From Leptotrichia shahii (GTDB taxonomy: Bacteria > Fusobacteriota > Fusobacteriia > Fusobacteriales > Leptotrichiaceae), in assembly GCF_008327825.1 (NCBI RefSeq), contig NZ_AP019827.1, positions 248,001-312,000 on the forward strand: 64,000 bases of DNA, written 5' to 3'. This document shows, in pieces, positions 1-8,113 of this stretch. The notes below the pieces were generated by a model that did not search any database, had not been told where the DNA came from, and saw only the letters and a program-made list of their open reading frames with translations. A program made the translations under genes and the position numbers. The first letter of the stretch is position 1. Each line of letters starts with the position of its first letter.

Positions 1-1
1 T

Positions 2-331
2 AGTGCATTTGATGGATATGATAAATTTCATGCAACTATTGAAAATAGAACAAAAATCAATGACACGTTGCAGCTAGTAGCATTCTTTGATATAGGAAAT
101 GCTTGGCAAAAGGAGTCAAAAGATCCTATTACTGGTAAAAAAATCTATAAACCAAATAGAAAAGATGCTCATGACTTTAAAGATCTTAAAAAAGGTTATG
201 GAGTTGGGGTAAGATTGAATACGCCAATTGGACCGTTAAGATTTGATTATGGTTGGCCTATGGATCCAGAGAAAAAAGGTGAGAAAAAAGATAAAGGTAA
301 ATTTTACTTTAGCTTTGGACAATCATTCTAG
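2..331 (+). CDS. bamA: BamA/Omp85 outer-membrane assembly protein, C-terminal part
   Basis: The reading frame is open from the window edge, so this is the 3' end of a longer gene; an internal TTG at 68 is not its start. BamA is the beta-barrel that inserts other barrel proteins into the outer membrane. The end of the protein reads as final strands of an Omp85 barrel: a strand with FFDIGNAW, then a GVGVRLNTPIGPLRFDYGWP stretch typical of the family, and a last strand ending in phenylalanine (SFGQSF). The loop between is unusually lysine-rich. lpxD follows directly, an order common in Gram-negatives, but without the usual skp/ompH gene between. The identification rests on the C-terminal 110 residues only. 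Confidence 0.85.
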   Translation, partial: SAFDGYDKFHATIENRTKINDTLQLVAFFDIGNAWQKESKDPITGKKIYKPNRKDAHDFKDLKKGYGVGVRLNTPIGPLRFDYGWPMDPEKKGEKKDKGKFYFSFGQSF

Positions 332-366
332 TTTTTCAAATAAATAAAAAATAAAAATAGTTAAAG

Positions 367-390
367 AGGGATGATTAATTTCATCCCTAT
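367..390 (+). terminator. Hairpin after bamA
   Basis: An 8-bp perfect stem, AGGGATGA (367-374) with TCATCCCT (381-388), closes a 6-nt loop and is followed by an A/T-rich but not purely T tail. It could be a weak terminator or a processing hairpin between bamA and lpxD. Confidence 0.5.
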
Positions 391-484
391 AATTTTATAA
401 AAGTTCTGTAAAAATACAGTGTTTGTCGTAATTTTTAGACTTTTACAGATGGCTAAAAGAAAAATAAATAAGGAGATGTTCAAA

Positions 485-1504
485 ATGTATGATATAAAAG
501 AAATAGCAAGATTAGTTAGTGGAAAAATAAATGGAAATGAAAATTTGGTCTTAAAGAAATTATCGCCGTTTTTTTATGCGACAGAAGATGAACTGACTTT
601 CGCAGCAGATGAAAAAATGTTAAAAAATATTGAAAAATGTAATGCTGGGGCAATAGTTGTTCCGCCATTGAAAAATTTGCCAAAAGATAGAACGTATATT
701 ATAGTTGAAAAAAATCCGAGAGAACTGATGCCGATTTTATTAAATTATTTTAAGCCAAAAATAAAGCCGTTTGAAAAAGCAATAGAAGATTCGGCATTAA
801 TAGATGAAACAGCGAATGTTTCAAGAATTAACACTTATATTGGACATAATGTGAAAATTGGTAAAAATGTTGTAATCTATCCAAATGTTTCGATTTTTGA
901 AGGAACAGAAATCGGAGAAGGAACGATTGTTTATTCAAATGTTACTATTAGGGAATTTTCTAAGATTGGTAAAAAATGTATTTTTCAACCAGGAGCTGTT
1001 ATCGGGTCTGATGGGTTTGGTTATATAAAAGTAAAAGGCGATAATGTAAAGATAGATCAGATTGGAAATGTTATATTGGAAGATGAAGTTGAAATTGGAG
1101 CAAATACTTGTATTGATAGAGGAGCTATTGGTGATACAATTGTAAAAAAAGGTACAAAGATTGATAATTTAGTTCACATTGGTCATAATGATGTGATTGG
1201 TTCTAATTGTTTTATTATTGCACAAGTTGGAATTTCTGGAAGTGTGGAAGTGGGAGATAATTCAATACTTGCAGGACAAGTTGGAGTAGCAGGACATCTT
1301 AAAATCGGAAACAATGTGGTAATTGCGGCAAAATCAGGTGTTACAAATGATGTGCCGGATGGAAAGAAAATGTCAGGTTATCCGTTAAGAGAGCATATGG
1401 AAGATTTGAGAGTGAAAATGTCAATGGGGAAAGTGCCTGAACTTGTAAAACGAGTGAAAAAACTTGAAAAAAATATTAATACAAAATTTGAGGATAAAAA
1501 ATAA
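485..1504 (+). CDS. lpxD: UDP-3-O-acylglucosamine N-acyltransferase LpxD
   Basis: LpxD adds the second hydroxyacyl chain, from acyl-ACP to UDP-3-O-acyl-glucosamine, in lipid A synthesis in the cytoplasm. The 339-residue product has the family length. Residues 1-100 form the uridine-binding N-terminal domain, and about 110-310 carry the hexapeptide repeats of a left-handed beta helix (IGKNVVIYP, IGEGTIVY, VEIGANTCIDRGA). The catalytic histidine is expected at H234 in HIGHN, followed by the Asn common to the family. ATG 485 is preferred because AAGGAG at 470-475 lies 9 nt upstream; an in-frame ATG at 476 abuts that site and a GTG at 419 has none. Its presence shows the organism makes a lipid A-bearing outer membrane. 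Confidence 0.95.
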   Translation: MYDIKEIARLVSGKINGNENLVLKKLSPFFYATEDELTFAADEKMLKNIEKCNAGAIVVPPLKNLPKDRTYIIVEKNPRELMPILLNYFKPKIKPFEKAIEDSALIDETANVSRINTYIGHNVKIGKNVVIYPNVSIFEGTEIGEGTIVYSNVTIREFSKIGKKCIFQPGAVIGSDGFGYIKVKGDNVKIDQIGNVILEDEVEIGANTCIDRGAIGDTIVKKGTKIDNLVHIGHNDVIGSNCFIIAQVGISGSVEVGDNSILAGQVGVAGHLKIGNNVVIAAKSGVTNDVPDGKKMSGYPLREHMEDLRVKMSMGKVPELVKRVKKLEKNINTKFEDKK

Positions 1505-1538
1505 AAGATGACTTTTCTATCGAAATTTTAAAACTTCC

Positions 1539-1567
1539 TTGACTTATTAATTCAAATGATGTAGAAT
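1539..1567 (+). promoter_or_regulatory. Sigma-70-type promoter for lipoprotein gene
   Basis: TTGACT (1539-1544), a 17-nt spacer and TAGAAT (1562-1567) fit the vegetative promoter pattern. The start codon lies about 45 nt downstream. Confidence 0.65.
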
Positions 1568-1613
1568 AAATAATAAAGAACAAAGAGATTATATAAAGAG
1601 AAGGGAGTTATAG

Positions 1614-2255
1614 ATGAAAAAATTACTGTTAGGGATATTTATGCTTTTATGCCTAGTTAGCTGTGGATCAGGGCCTAACGACACAGTTTCAAAATTTATT
1701 AATAATATAAAGGCTGGCAAGCCGAGAGAAGCGGCAAAATATGCTATTGATGATAGTTTTGAAGGAGATTTAGAAATAACATATAATAATAAAACTCAGG
1801 AATTACTTTTTAAAACATTGTTAAAAAATCTTGAATATAAAATAGTTGGAACAGAAAAGCAGGATAATGACACTACTATTGTAACTGTAGAAGTAACAAA
1901 TTTAGATGTACAAAAAGTATTTTTACAAGTTTTCCAAAAAATGTCACAAGAAGTTTTTACAAATAAAGATTCTAAGTCACTTTCAGTTGAAGAAAGATTT
2001 AAACAGGAGATTGAAGCAAAAGATAAACCAAAAACAAAAAACAGAACAAAATTTATAGTTAAGAAGACTCCACAAGGAGAAAAAGTAGTAGTAACAGCTG
2101 AAAATATTGATGTATTGCTTGGGAAGCTTAATACAACCTTATTAAATTTGGGTAATCTTGGAAAAGAAGAAGAAACAGCAGTAGAACTTCCAGAAACAGG
2201 ACCATCAACAGGAGTATCACAAAAGCCTGAAGAACTTAGAGATCAAAATAAATAA
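1614..2255 (+). CDS. Lipoprotein, DUF4878-like N-terminal segment
   Basis: This is a 213-residue predicted lipoprotein. The signal peptide ends in a clear lipobox, LVSC, with the modified cysteine at residue 17, so the protein should be anchored to a membrane facing the periplasm or the surface. After the lipobox, the stretch around residues 22-45 (DTVSKFINNIKAGKPREAAKYA) resembles the start of small lipoproteins of the DUF4878/NTF2-like type, in which a short helix precedes a cone-shaped sheet; this is a similarity by eye. The C-terminus is low-complexity, rich in E, P and T. A GAAGGGAG ribosome site precedes the ATG. It has its own promoter and a following hairpin, so it is probably monocistronic. 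The function is unknown. Confidence 0.75.
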   Translation: MKKLLLGIFMLLCLVSCGSGPNDTVSKFINNIKAGKPREAAKYAIDDSFEGDLEITYNNKTQELLFKTLLKNLEYKIVGTEKQDNDTTIVTVEVTNLDVQKVFLQVFQKMSQEVFTNKDSKSLSVEERFKQEIEAKDKPKTKNRTKFIVKKTPQGEKVVVTAENIDVLLGKLNTTLLNLGNLGKEEETAVELPETGPSTGVSQKPEELRDQNK

Positions 2256-2268
2256 AACATCCTATGCT

Positions 2269-2317
2269 AAAAACAATCATTCTTTTGATTTATATTTTAT
2301 AAAGTTTGGTTGTTTTT
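2269..2317 (+). terminator. Probable terminator after lipoprotein gene
   Basis: An A-rich arm AAAAACAATCA (2269-2279) can pair, with one G-U pair, with TGGTTGTTTTT (2307-2317) around a long A/T loop. The second arm ends in a run of T. Confidence 0.45.
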
Positions 2318-2465
2318 TCTTGCAAAGGTAAAACAATATATATAAAAATTTATTTATAAGAACTATGATGTATAATTAGTTATCATTTGAAGCTAAGGAA
2401 TCTTTAAATGAAAAAATCATAATAAAAAATTTCAGAGGAGTTTTTTAAAAGAAAGGTGATTGACT

Positions 2466-3062
2466 ATGAAAAAAACATTAATTAGTTTATTTTTAGTTTT
2501 AGGAGCCGCTTCATTTGCCGATACTGGAAAAATTGAAGCTAGAGGTGGAATAGATTTCGGTGGAAAATACCATTATGGAGGAAACTACAAAGATCAAAAA
2601 ACTAAAAACAGTTCAGGAGAAATCGGAGTTGAATATAGAAATGAAGTAGTTCCTGGATTAGAAGTTGGAGGAGGTACAGCTTTCCAATTCCACAAAGATT
2701 TAAAAGATAAAGTAAGTGGACAAAATGAAAAAAACTATAGTTCTGTTCCAGTTTATGCAACTGCAAAATATACTTTTGATACACAAACAGCAGTAAAACC
2801 TTATTTAAAAGGTGATTTAGGATATTCATTCAATAGTGGAAATCACGATTATGGAACTTTAGGAAAATTCGAAGCTAAAAATGGATTATACTATGGAGTA
2901 GGTGGAGGAATTAACTTCAACAACGTAAACGTGGAACTTATGTATAAAGAAAACCAAGGTGACTATAAATATGAAGGACCTTTAGGTGTATCTAGAAAAT
3001 ATGATGCTAACTACAGAAGAGTATCTCTTGGTGTAGGTTATGATTTCAACTTAGGAAACTAA
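2466..3062 (+). CDS. Small outer-membrane beta-barrel protein
   Basis: The product is a 198-residue secreted protein. A signal peptide (MKKTLISLFLVLGAASFA) is probably cleaved after A18. The mature part is a series of alternating amphipathic strands rich in G, Y and K (GIDFGGKYHYGG, GEIGVEYR, VGVGGGINF), ending in RRVSLGVGYDFNLGN. Such a pattern is typical of 8-stranded OmpA/opacity-type porin-like barrels. ATG 2466 is chosen over an in-frame TTG at 2460 because the AAAGGTG site at 2452-2458 is correctly spaced only for the ATG. A strong terminator follows, so the gene is transcribed alone. The role is unknown; the fold assignment is more secure than any function. Confidence 0.8.
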   Translation: MKKTLISLFLVLGAASFADTGKIEARGGIDFGGKYHYGGNYKDQKTKNSSGEIGVEYRNEVVPGLEVGGGTAFQFHKDLKDKVSGQNEKNYSSVPVYATAKYTFDTQTAVKPYLKGDLGYSFNSGNHDYGTLGKFEAKNGLYYGVGGGINFNNVNVELMYKENQGDYKYEGPLGVSRKYDANYRRVSLGVGYDFNLGN

Positions 3063-3107
3063 TAAATAATAGTTTAGTATTTTAATAACAAAAAAAATAA
3101 TTTTTGG

Positions 3108-3133
3108 CTACTACGAAATGTAGTAGTTTTTTT
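3108..3133 (+). terminator. Rho-independent terminator
   Basis: A perfect 7-bp stem, CTACTAC (3108-3114) and GTAGTAG (3120-3126), with a 5-nt loop, is followed by seven T residues. It ends the beta-barrel gene transcript. Confidence 0.9.
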
Positions 3134-3154
3134 ATACAAATTTTTAAAAATAAT

Positions 3155-3183
3155 TTCAATTCTTTATTTTTTTGTGATATAAT
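3155..3183 (+). promoter_or_regulatory. Extended -10 promoter for the binding-protein genes
   Basis: The motif TGATATAAT (3175-3183) is an extended -10 element; the -35 region (TTCAAT, 3155-3160) is weak. It leaves a leader of about 150 nt before the first binding-protein gene. Confidence 0.5.
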
Positions 3184-3200
3184 AATAAACATAGATAAGT

Positions 3201-3217
3201 GTATAAACAATTTATAC
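3201..3217. promoter_or_regulatory. Inverted repeat just downstream of the promoter, possible operator
   Basis: GTATAAA (3201-3207) and TTTATAC (3211-3217) form a perfect inverted repeat with a 3-nt centre, roughly 18 nt after the -10 element. Its place fits a repressor site, but A/T richness makes chance occurrence possible. Confidence 0.3.
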
Positions 3218-3340
3218 TATTTTCCACTTAAATTAACAGATTTTTTATGAGTCTTTTTGGAAAAGGAATCTTGAAATAACTGAAAGATAATTTGTTTTTT
3301 TATGTGAATTTAGTATTAAAATAGAAAGGAAGATGACAAT

Positions 3341-4453
3341 ATGAAAAAAATATTTTTAATGATGCTGTTAGCCACGATGTTTATTGTCGGATGTGGTAAA
3401 AAATCTGCCAATGGTAATGTCATAAAAATTGGAGTTATTGCACCGCTTACAGGGAATTATGCACAATATGGAGTGGCGGTAAAAGAAGGTGTGGAACTGA
3501 AGGTTGAGGCTATTAACAATGCAGGTGGAATCAATGGTAAAAAAATTGAACTTGTGACTGCAGATAGCAAAGGAGATGTTCAAGAAGCGGTAAATGCCTT
3601 TAAAAAGATGGTTTCACAAGATAAGGTTAATGTTGTGATTGGGGAAGTTGTGTCAGCTACTTCACAGGCTATTTCAGGACTTGCACAACAGGCAAAAGTG
3701 CCTTTAATTTCCGCAACTGCTACAAACCTTGATGTTACAAAGGGAAAAGATTTTGTATTTAGAACAACATTTACAGATCCTTATCAAGGGACTGCCACTG
3801 CAAAATATGCAAAATCTAAAGGTGTAAAATCAATTGCGATATTGACAAATTCTTCAAATGACTATTCTATAGGAATTGCAAATGCGTTTAAGGCACAAGC
3901 TGAAAAAGATGGAATAACTATTACTGAAGAAAAATATACAAATGATGATAAAGATTTTAAAGCAATATTGACAAAAGTAAAAGGACAAAATCCACAAGCT
4001 ATTTTTATACCTGATTATTACAATACAATTGGACTTATTATTTCACAAGCTAAAGATTTGGGAATTAATGCACAGTATTTTGGTGGAGATGGATGGGATG
4101 GAATTCAAACTAACTTTGGAAAAGTTGCAGAGGGAGCAATTTTTGCAAGTCAATTTTCTCCAGATGATAAATCTGAAAATGTCCAAAAATTTATGAAGGC
4201 TTATAAAGCTAAGTATAACAAAGAGCCAATAATGTTTGCGGCACTTGGTTATGATACTGTGCAAATTGTAGAAACTGCTCTAAAATCTACGAAAGATATG
4301 TCTGGAGCATCTATAAGAGAAGCTATGAATAATGTAGGCGGTATAGATTTGATAACTGGTAAATTAAAATTTGATGCTGATAGAAATCCTGAAAAGGCAG
4401 TTACATTTATCCAAGTAAAAGGTGGAAAACTTACATTAAAGGAAAAATTCTAA
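3341..4453 (+). CDS. livJ: Branched-chain amino acid ABC transporter, substrate-binding lipoprotein (copy 1)
   Basis: This is the periplasmic receptor of a HAAT-type ABC importer. The 370-residue protein has a lipobox (IVGC, C18), so it is lipid-anchored and not free as in E. coli LivJ. The family core follows: IKIGVIAPLTGNYAQYG, then INAAGG-type INNAGGINGKKIELV, and the aspartate-rich DDKDFKAILTKVK. These are features of type I periplasmic binding folds for Leu/Ile/Val or related amides. A strong ribosome site (GGAAG) precedes ATG 3341. An almost parallel gene follows after 81 bp. The ligand cannot be read from sequence; amino acids, urea or short amides are all handled by this family. Confidence 0.9.
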   Translation: MKKIFLMMLLATMFIVGCGKKSANGNVIKIGVIAPLTGNYAQYGVAVKEGVELKVEAINNAGGINGKKIELVTADSKGDVQEAVNAFKKMVSQDKVNVVIGEVVSATSQAISGLAQQAKVPLISATATNLDVTKGKDFVFRTTFTDPYQGTATAKYAKSKGVKSIAILTNSSNDYSIGIANAFKAQAEKDGITITEEKYTNDDKDFKAILTKVKGQNPQAIFIPDYYNTIGLIISQAKDLGINAQYFGGDGWDGIQTNFGKVAEGAIFASQFSPDDKSENVQKFMKAYKAKYNKEPIMFAALGYDTVQIVETALKSTKDMSGASIREAMNNVGGIDLITGKLKFDADRNPEKAVTFIQVKGGKLTLKEKF

Positions 4454-4534
4454 AAGTAAAAAAATTCAAGAAAATAAAAAGTTTTAAGTGAATTATTTTG
4501 AATATAAAAATAAATTTTGTAAAGGAGAACAATT

Positions 4535-5653
4535 ATGAAAAAGATATTATTTTTAATTTCATTATTGGCATTGTTTGTACTTAGCTGCGGAGCTAAAACT
4601 GCAAAAGATAAAAATGTTATAAAAGTTGGTGTTATTGGAGCTTTGACTGGAAATGTAGCGCAATATGGAACAAGTACAATCAATGGATTTAAGTTAAAAG
4701 TAAAGGAAATAAATGCTGCTGGTGGAATTAACGGTAAAAAAATCGAACTTGTTGTGGCAGATAGTAAGGGAGACGCACAGGAAGCAATCAATGCATTTAA
4801 AAAAATGGTTTCACAAGATAAAATTGATATTTTTATGGGAGAAGTTACATCTGGACCATCTCTTGCAATTGCACCGCTTGCACAACAAGCAAAAATTCCT
4901 ATGATTACAGCAACTGGAACTGCATTTGATATTACAAAAGATAAAGATTTTGTATTTAGAACAACATTTACAGATCCTTATCAAGGTGTTATCGTTGCAA
5001 AATATGCAAAAGCAAAAGGTTATAAAAATATTACAGTATTGACTAATACAGGTAGTGATTATTCTGTTGGACTTGCAAACGCATTTAAGGAACAAGCTAA
5101 AAAAGAAGGAATCCAAGTTAAAGAAGAACAATATACTGCTGATGACAAAGACTTTAGAGCTTTACTTACAAAAGTAAAAGGATACAATCCTGAAGTAATT
5201 TTTGTACCTGATTATTATAATACTATTGGATTAATTTTGACACAATCAAAAGATCTTGGAATAAACGCTCAATTTATGGGTGGAGATGGATGGGATGGAA
5301 TCCAGACTAACTTTGGAAAAGTTGCTAATGGAGCAATTTTCGCAAGTCAATTTGCACCAGACGATCCTGATCCAAATGTTCAAAAATTTATTGCATCATA
5401 CAAAAAAGAATACAAAGCTAATCCAATTATTTTTGCAGCTTTAGGATATGATACTGGAACAATTTTAGAAACTGTATTGAAAAATGTAAAAGATCTTTCT
5501 TCAAAAGATGCAATTAAAGATGCAATTAAAAACTTTAATGGAACAAATCTTGTTACAGGTTCATTAAAATATGATTCAGAAAGAAACCCTGAAAAGAAAG
5601 TTACATTCATTGAAGTAAAAGATGGAAAACTTACATTAAAAGAAAAATTCTAG
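4535..5653 (+). CDS. livJ: Branched-chain amino acid ABC transporter, substrate-binding lipoprotein (copy 2)
   Basis: A 372-residue paralogue of the preceding gene, collinear along its whole length and sharing long identical stretches, for example around GGINGKKIEL and GGDGWDGIQTNFGKV. The lipobox is LSC with C18. It is a tandem duplication. Differences cluster near the signal peptide, the 75-125 region and the helix before the C-terminus, which could alter ligand choice. An AAAGGAG site lies 6-7 nt before the ATG. It precedes the permease and ATPase genes by 380 bp that include a hairpin and a separate promoter, so receptor and pump levels may be set independently. Confidence 0.9.
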   Translation: MKKILFLISLLALFVLSCGAKTAKDKNVIKVGVIGALTGNVAQYGTSTINGFKLKVKEINAAGGINGKKIELVVADSKGDAQEAINAFKKMVSQDKIDIFMGEVTSGPSLAIAPLAQQAKIPMITATGTAFDITKDKDFVFRTTFTDPYQGVIVAKYAKAKGYKNITVLTNTGSDYSVGLANAFKEQAKKEGIQVKEEQYTADDKDFRALLTKVKGYNPEVIFVPDYYNTIGLILTQSKDLGINAQFMGGDGWDGIQTNFGKVANGAIFASQFAPDDPDPNVQKFIASYKKEYKANPIIFAALGYDTGTILETVLKNVKDLSSKDAIKDAIKNFNGTNLVTGSLKYDSERNPEKKVTFIEVKDGKLTLKEKF

Positions 5654-5713
5654 AATAATAGAATTGTTTGTAAATTAGAGAAATTTAAAATTTAAAAAAG
5701 CAAATATTTTAAA

Positions 5714-5735
5714 GCAAGGGGTTTTGACCCCTTGT
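5714..5735 (+). repeat. CAAGGGG hairpin, family copy A
   Basis: CAAGGGG (5715-5721) and CCCCTTG (5728-5734) form a perfect 7-bp stem with loop TTTTGA. Nearly the same unit, including flanking GC and TTGAAA, recurs at 52379. Here it follows the second binding-protein gene and may act as a terminator or processing site, though no T-run follows. Confidence 0.75.
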
Positions 5736-5980
5736 TGAAATAAAAAAATTTAGATTGTCAAATATATCTAAATATAGGCAATAATAATTATTATAAAGTT
5801 CGGTTGTTGGGGATTTTTTCTTTTTTCTGGCAATCGAGAACTTTTTTTATCTAAAAGAGTTTTTATTTAATGATTTAGAATTTAGTAAAATAAAGACAAT
5901 GAAATTTAGTAAATAAAAATATACGTAAGCAGCTTTAAGATTATATGGAAATTTGAGTAAAATTAAATATAGTTTTTAGG

Positions 5981-6009
5981 TTGCCTAAGTATAAAATAAA
6001 CTGTATAAA
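5981..6009 (+). promoter_or_regulatory. Promoter of the permease/ATPase operon
   Basis: TTGCCT (5981-5986), a 17-nt spacer and TATAAA (6004-6009) lie 25 nt before the livH start codon. Confidence 0.5.
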
Positions 6010-6033
6010 TAGAAGATATAGGAGTTTAAAATT

Positions 6034-6930
6034 ATGTTAAAGAGTTTTATTGAACAAACTATTAACGGACTGCAAACTGGAAGTATTTATGCCCTGATTG
6101 CTTTGGGATACACAATGGTTTACGGTATCGTTAAACTTATAAATTTTGCACATGGTGATATACTTATGGTGGGAGCTTATATTACGCTTATCGCTGTGTC
6201 AAATGGGATGCCATTGATACTGGCTATTGTTTTATCAATTGTTTTGTGTGCGATTTTGGGAGTTGTGATCGACTTTTTTGCGTATCGTCCAATTAGGAAT
6301 GCACCTAAAATTTCGGCATTGATTACTGCGATTGGAATGAGTTTTTTACTGGAAAGTCTGGCACTTATAATATTTGGTGCAAATCCAAAAGTTATTGATC
6401 CAAAATATATACCAGCATTTTTATCAAATGATAATAAAATGAAGCTAGGATTCTTACAAATAAGCACACTTACAATATTTGTAATTGTGATTACAATAAT
6501 ATGTATGGTAGCTTTAAATTTATTTATTAAAAAGACAAAATTGGGAAAAGCTACAAGAGCGGTTTCACAGGATACAGGAGCGGCACAGCTTATGGGAATT
6601 AATGTAAATAAGACTATTGCCATAACATTTGCAATTGGTTCTGGACTTGGTGCATTAGGTGGAGCATTGTATGCGATTGTTTATCCCCAAATTGAGCCAT
6701 ATATGGGGATGCTGCCTGGATTGAAGGCATTTATTGCGGCTGTATTTGGAGGAATTGGAAGCATTCCTGGAGCTATGGTTGGTGGATATGTTCTGGGACT
6801 GCTTGAAGCGTATGTAAAAGGGTCATCGCTTACAACTTGGGCAAATCCAATTGTATTTGGTGTGCTTATATTAATATTGATTTTTAGACCAAATGGATTA
6901 TTTGGTAAAAATATGAAGGAAAAAGTATAA
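6034..6930 (+). CDS. livH: Branched-chain amino acid ABC transporter permease LivH
   Basis: This is one of the two inner-membrane subunits that form the channel of the HAAT importer. The 298-residue protein has about eight hydrophobic segments. It starts with FIEQTINGLQTGSIYALIALGYTMVYGI, the family hallmark in which the first helix leads into GYTMVYGI.KLINFAHGD. The coupling region near residues 175-200 (LGKATRAVSQDTGAAQLMGINV) is the EAA-like loop contacting the ATPases. ATG 6034 has a GGAG site about 9 nt upstream. livM follows after 24 bp. The length and motifs are complete. Confidence 0.93.
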   Translation: MLKSFIEQTINGLQTGSIYALIALGYTMVYGIVKLINFAHGDILMVGAYITLIAVSNGMPLILAIVLSIVLCAILGVVIDFFAYRPIRNAPKISALITAIGMSFLLESLALIIFGANPKVIDPKYIPAFLSNDNKMKLGFLQISTLTIFVIVITIICMVALNLFIKKTKLGKATRAVSQDTGAAQLMGINVNKTIAITFAIGSGLGALGGALYAIVYPQIEPYMGMLPGLKAFIAAVFGGIGSIPGAMVGGYVLGLLEAYVKGSSLTTWANPIVFGVLILILIFRPNGLFGKNMKEKV

Positions 6931-6954
6931 CTTAGAAGGGAGGAAATTGAAAAA

Positions 6955-8067
6955 ATGGAAAAAAATAACAAAGATGTGAAGACAGAAAATATAGCTAGTT
7001 CAGAAAAGAATCATGATGAACATTCTAAAAAAGATAAAGAAACAAAAAATTCCAGATGGAATGACTTAAATTATTTCAACAAATTAAATGTGAAAAATTA
7101 TGTTGCTACATTTCTTTTGATAATTGTATTTTATTTTGTTCTAAGTTTTACTTTTAATCCAAATGACCCTTTCAGCTATACAAAGGGAATCTATATAAAT
7201 ATCCTAATATACGTATTATTTTCAGTAAGTTTGAATATAACAGTTGGACTTATGGGACAGCTTAATTTGGGACAAGCTGGATTTATTGCAATTGGCGGAT
7301 ATTCAGCGGCATTTATTTCAAAAATATTAGTTCAGTATAATTTACCGCCATTTTTACAATTAATTATAGTATCACTATTTGGTGGATTAGTTGCGGCTGT
7401 ATTTGGATTTTTAGTTGGGGGAAGTACGCTTAGATTAAGAGGAGACTATCTTGCAATTATTACACTTGCCTTTGGAGAAATTATAAAATATATTATTCAA
7501 AATTTAGACTTTTTAGGTGGAGCGACTGGACTTAGCAATATTCCGACACTTTTGAGTTTTTCAAATACGTATTTCATTGTAGTTATCTCAATTATTGTAA
7601 TTGCGATGGCTATGACTTCACGAAAAGGAAAGGAAGTTTTGTCAATTAGGGAAGATGAAATTGCGGCTGAAAATATTGGAATTAAATTAAATCGTGTAAA
7701 ACTTTATGGCTTTGCACTTTCAGCATTTTTTGCTGGAATTGGGGGATCACTATTTGCGCATAATGTAGGAATTTTAACGCCTGATAAATTTGGTTTTTTA
7801 TTCTCAATAGAAATTCTTGTTATGGTGGTGCTTGGAGGACTTGGAAGTATTACAGGAGCGATTGTCGCTGCAGTGATTTTGACATTATTAAATGAAAAAT
7901 TAAGAGACGTTTCACAATTTAGATACTTAGTTTATGCAATTATATTGATTTCGTTAATGATTTTCCGTCCAAAAGGAATTTTCGGTACAAAGGAATTTAC
8001 ATTTGCAGGCACAAAAAAAAGAATTAAGCGAATTAGAGATTATAAAAATAATAAAAATGAAAATTAA
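6955..8067 (+). CDS. livM: Branched-chain amino acid ABC transporter permease LivM
   Basis: The partner permease of LivH is 370 residues long. Residues 1-50 are a hydrophilic, lysine- and glutamate-rich extension not usual for LivM. The membrane core follows, with the family signature YILFSVSLNITVGLMGQLNLGQAGFIAIGGY and, near residues 235-255, the coupling loop VLSIREDEIAAENIGIKL. The extension should lie in the cytoplasm. A GGGAGG site precedes ATG 6955. Being between livH and livG, it belongs to the same transcript. It is as long as E. coli LivM, which also has an N-terminal extension, but the charge pattern here differs. Confidence 0.92.
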   Translation: MEKNNKDVKTENIASSEKNHDEHSKKDKETKNSRWNDLNYFNKLNVKNYVATFLLIIVFYFVLSFTFNPNDPFSYTKGIYINILIYVLFSVSLNITVGLMGQLNLGQAGFIAIGGYSAAFISKILVQYNLPPFLQLIIVSLFGGLVAAVFGFLVGGSTLRLRGDYLAIITLAFGEIIKYIIQNLDFLGGATGLSNIPTLLSFSNTYFIVVISIIVIAMAMTSRKGKEVLSIREDEIAAENIGIKLNRVKLYGFALSAFFAGIGGSLFAHNVGILTPDKFGFLFSIEILVMVVLGGLGSITGAIVAAVILTLLNEKLRDVSQFRYLVYAIILISLMIFRPKGIFGTKEFTFAGTKKRIKRIRDYKNNKNEN

Positions 8068-8113
8068 GTATTTTTAATAAAATAAAAAAAGAAGTAAAAT
8101 AGGAGATATGAAT

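Larger units (their letters stand above)
5654..6033 (+). other. 380-bp spacer between binding-protein and permease genes
   Basis: It holds a CAAGGGG-type hairpin (5714-5735), a weak match to the dispersed repeat seen at 57150 and 62385 (about 5785-5826, containing AGTTCGGTT), and a candidate promoter at 5981-6009. No gene is seen. Confidence 0.6.

Noticed and set aside
419-484. Extension of lpxD to a GTG at 419
   Set aside because: The extra residues are not family-like, no ribosome site precedes 419, and AAGGAG at 470-475 points to ATG 485.
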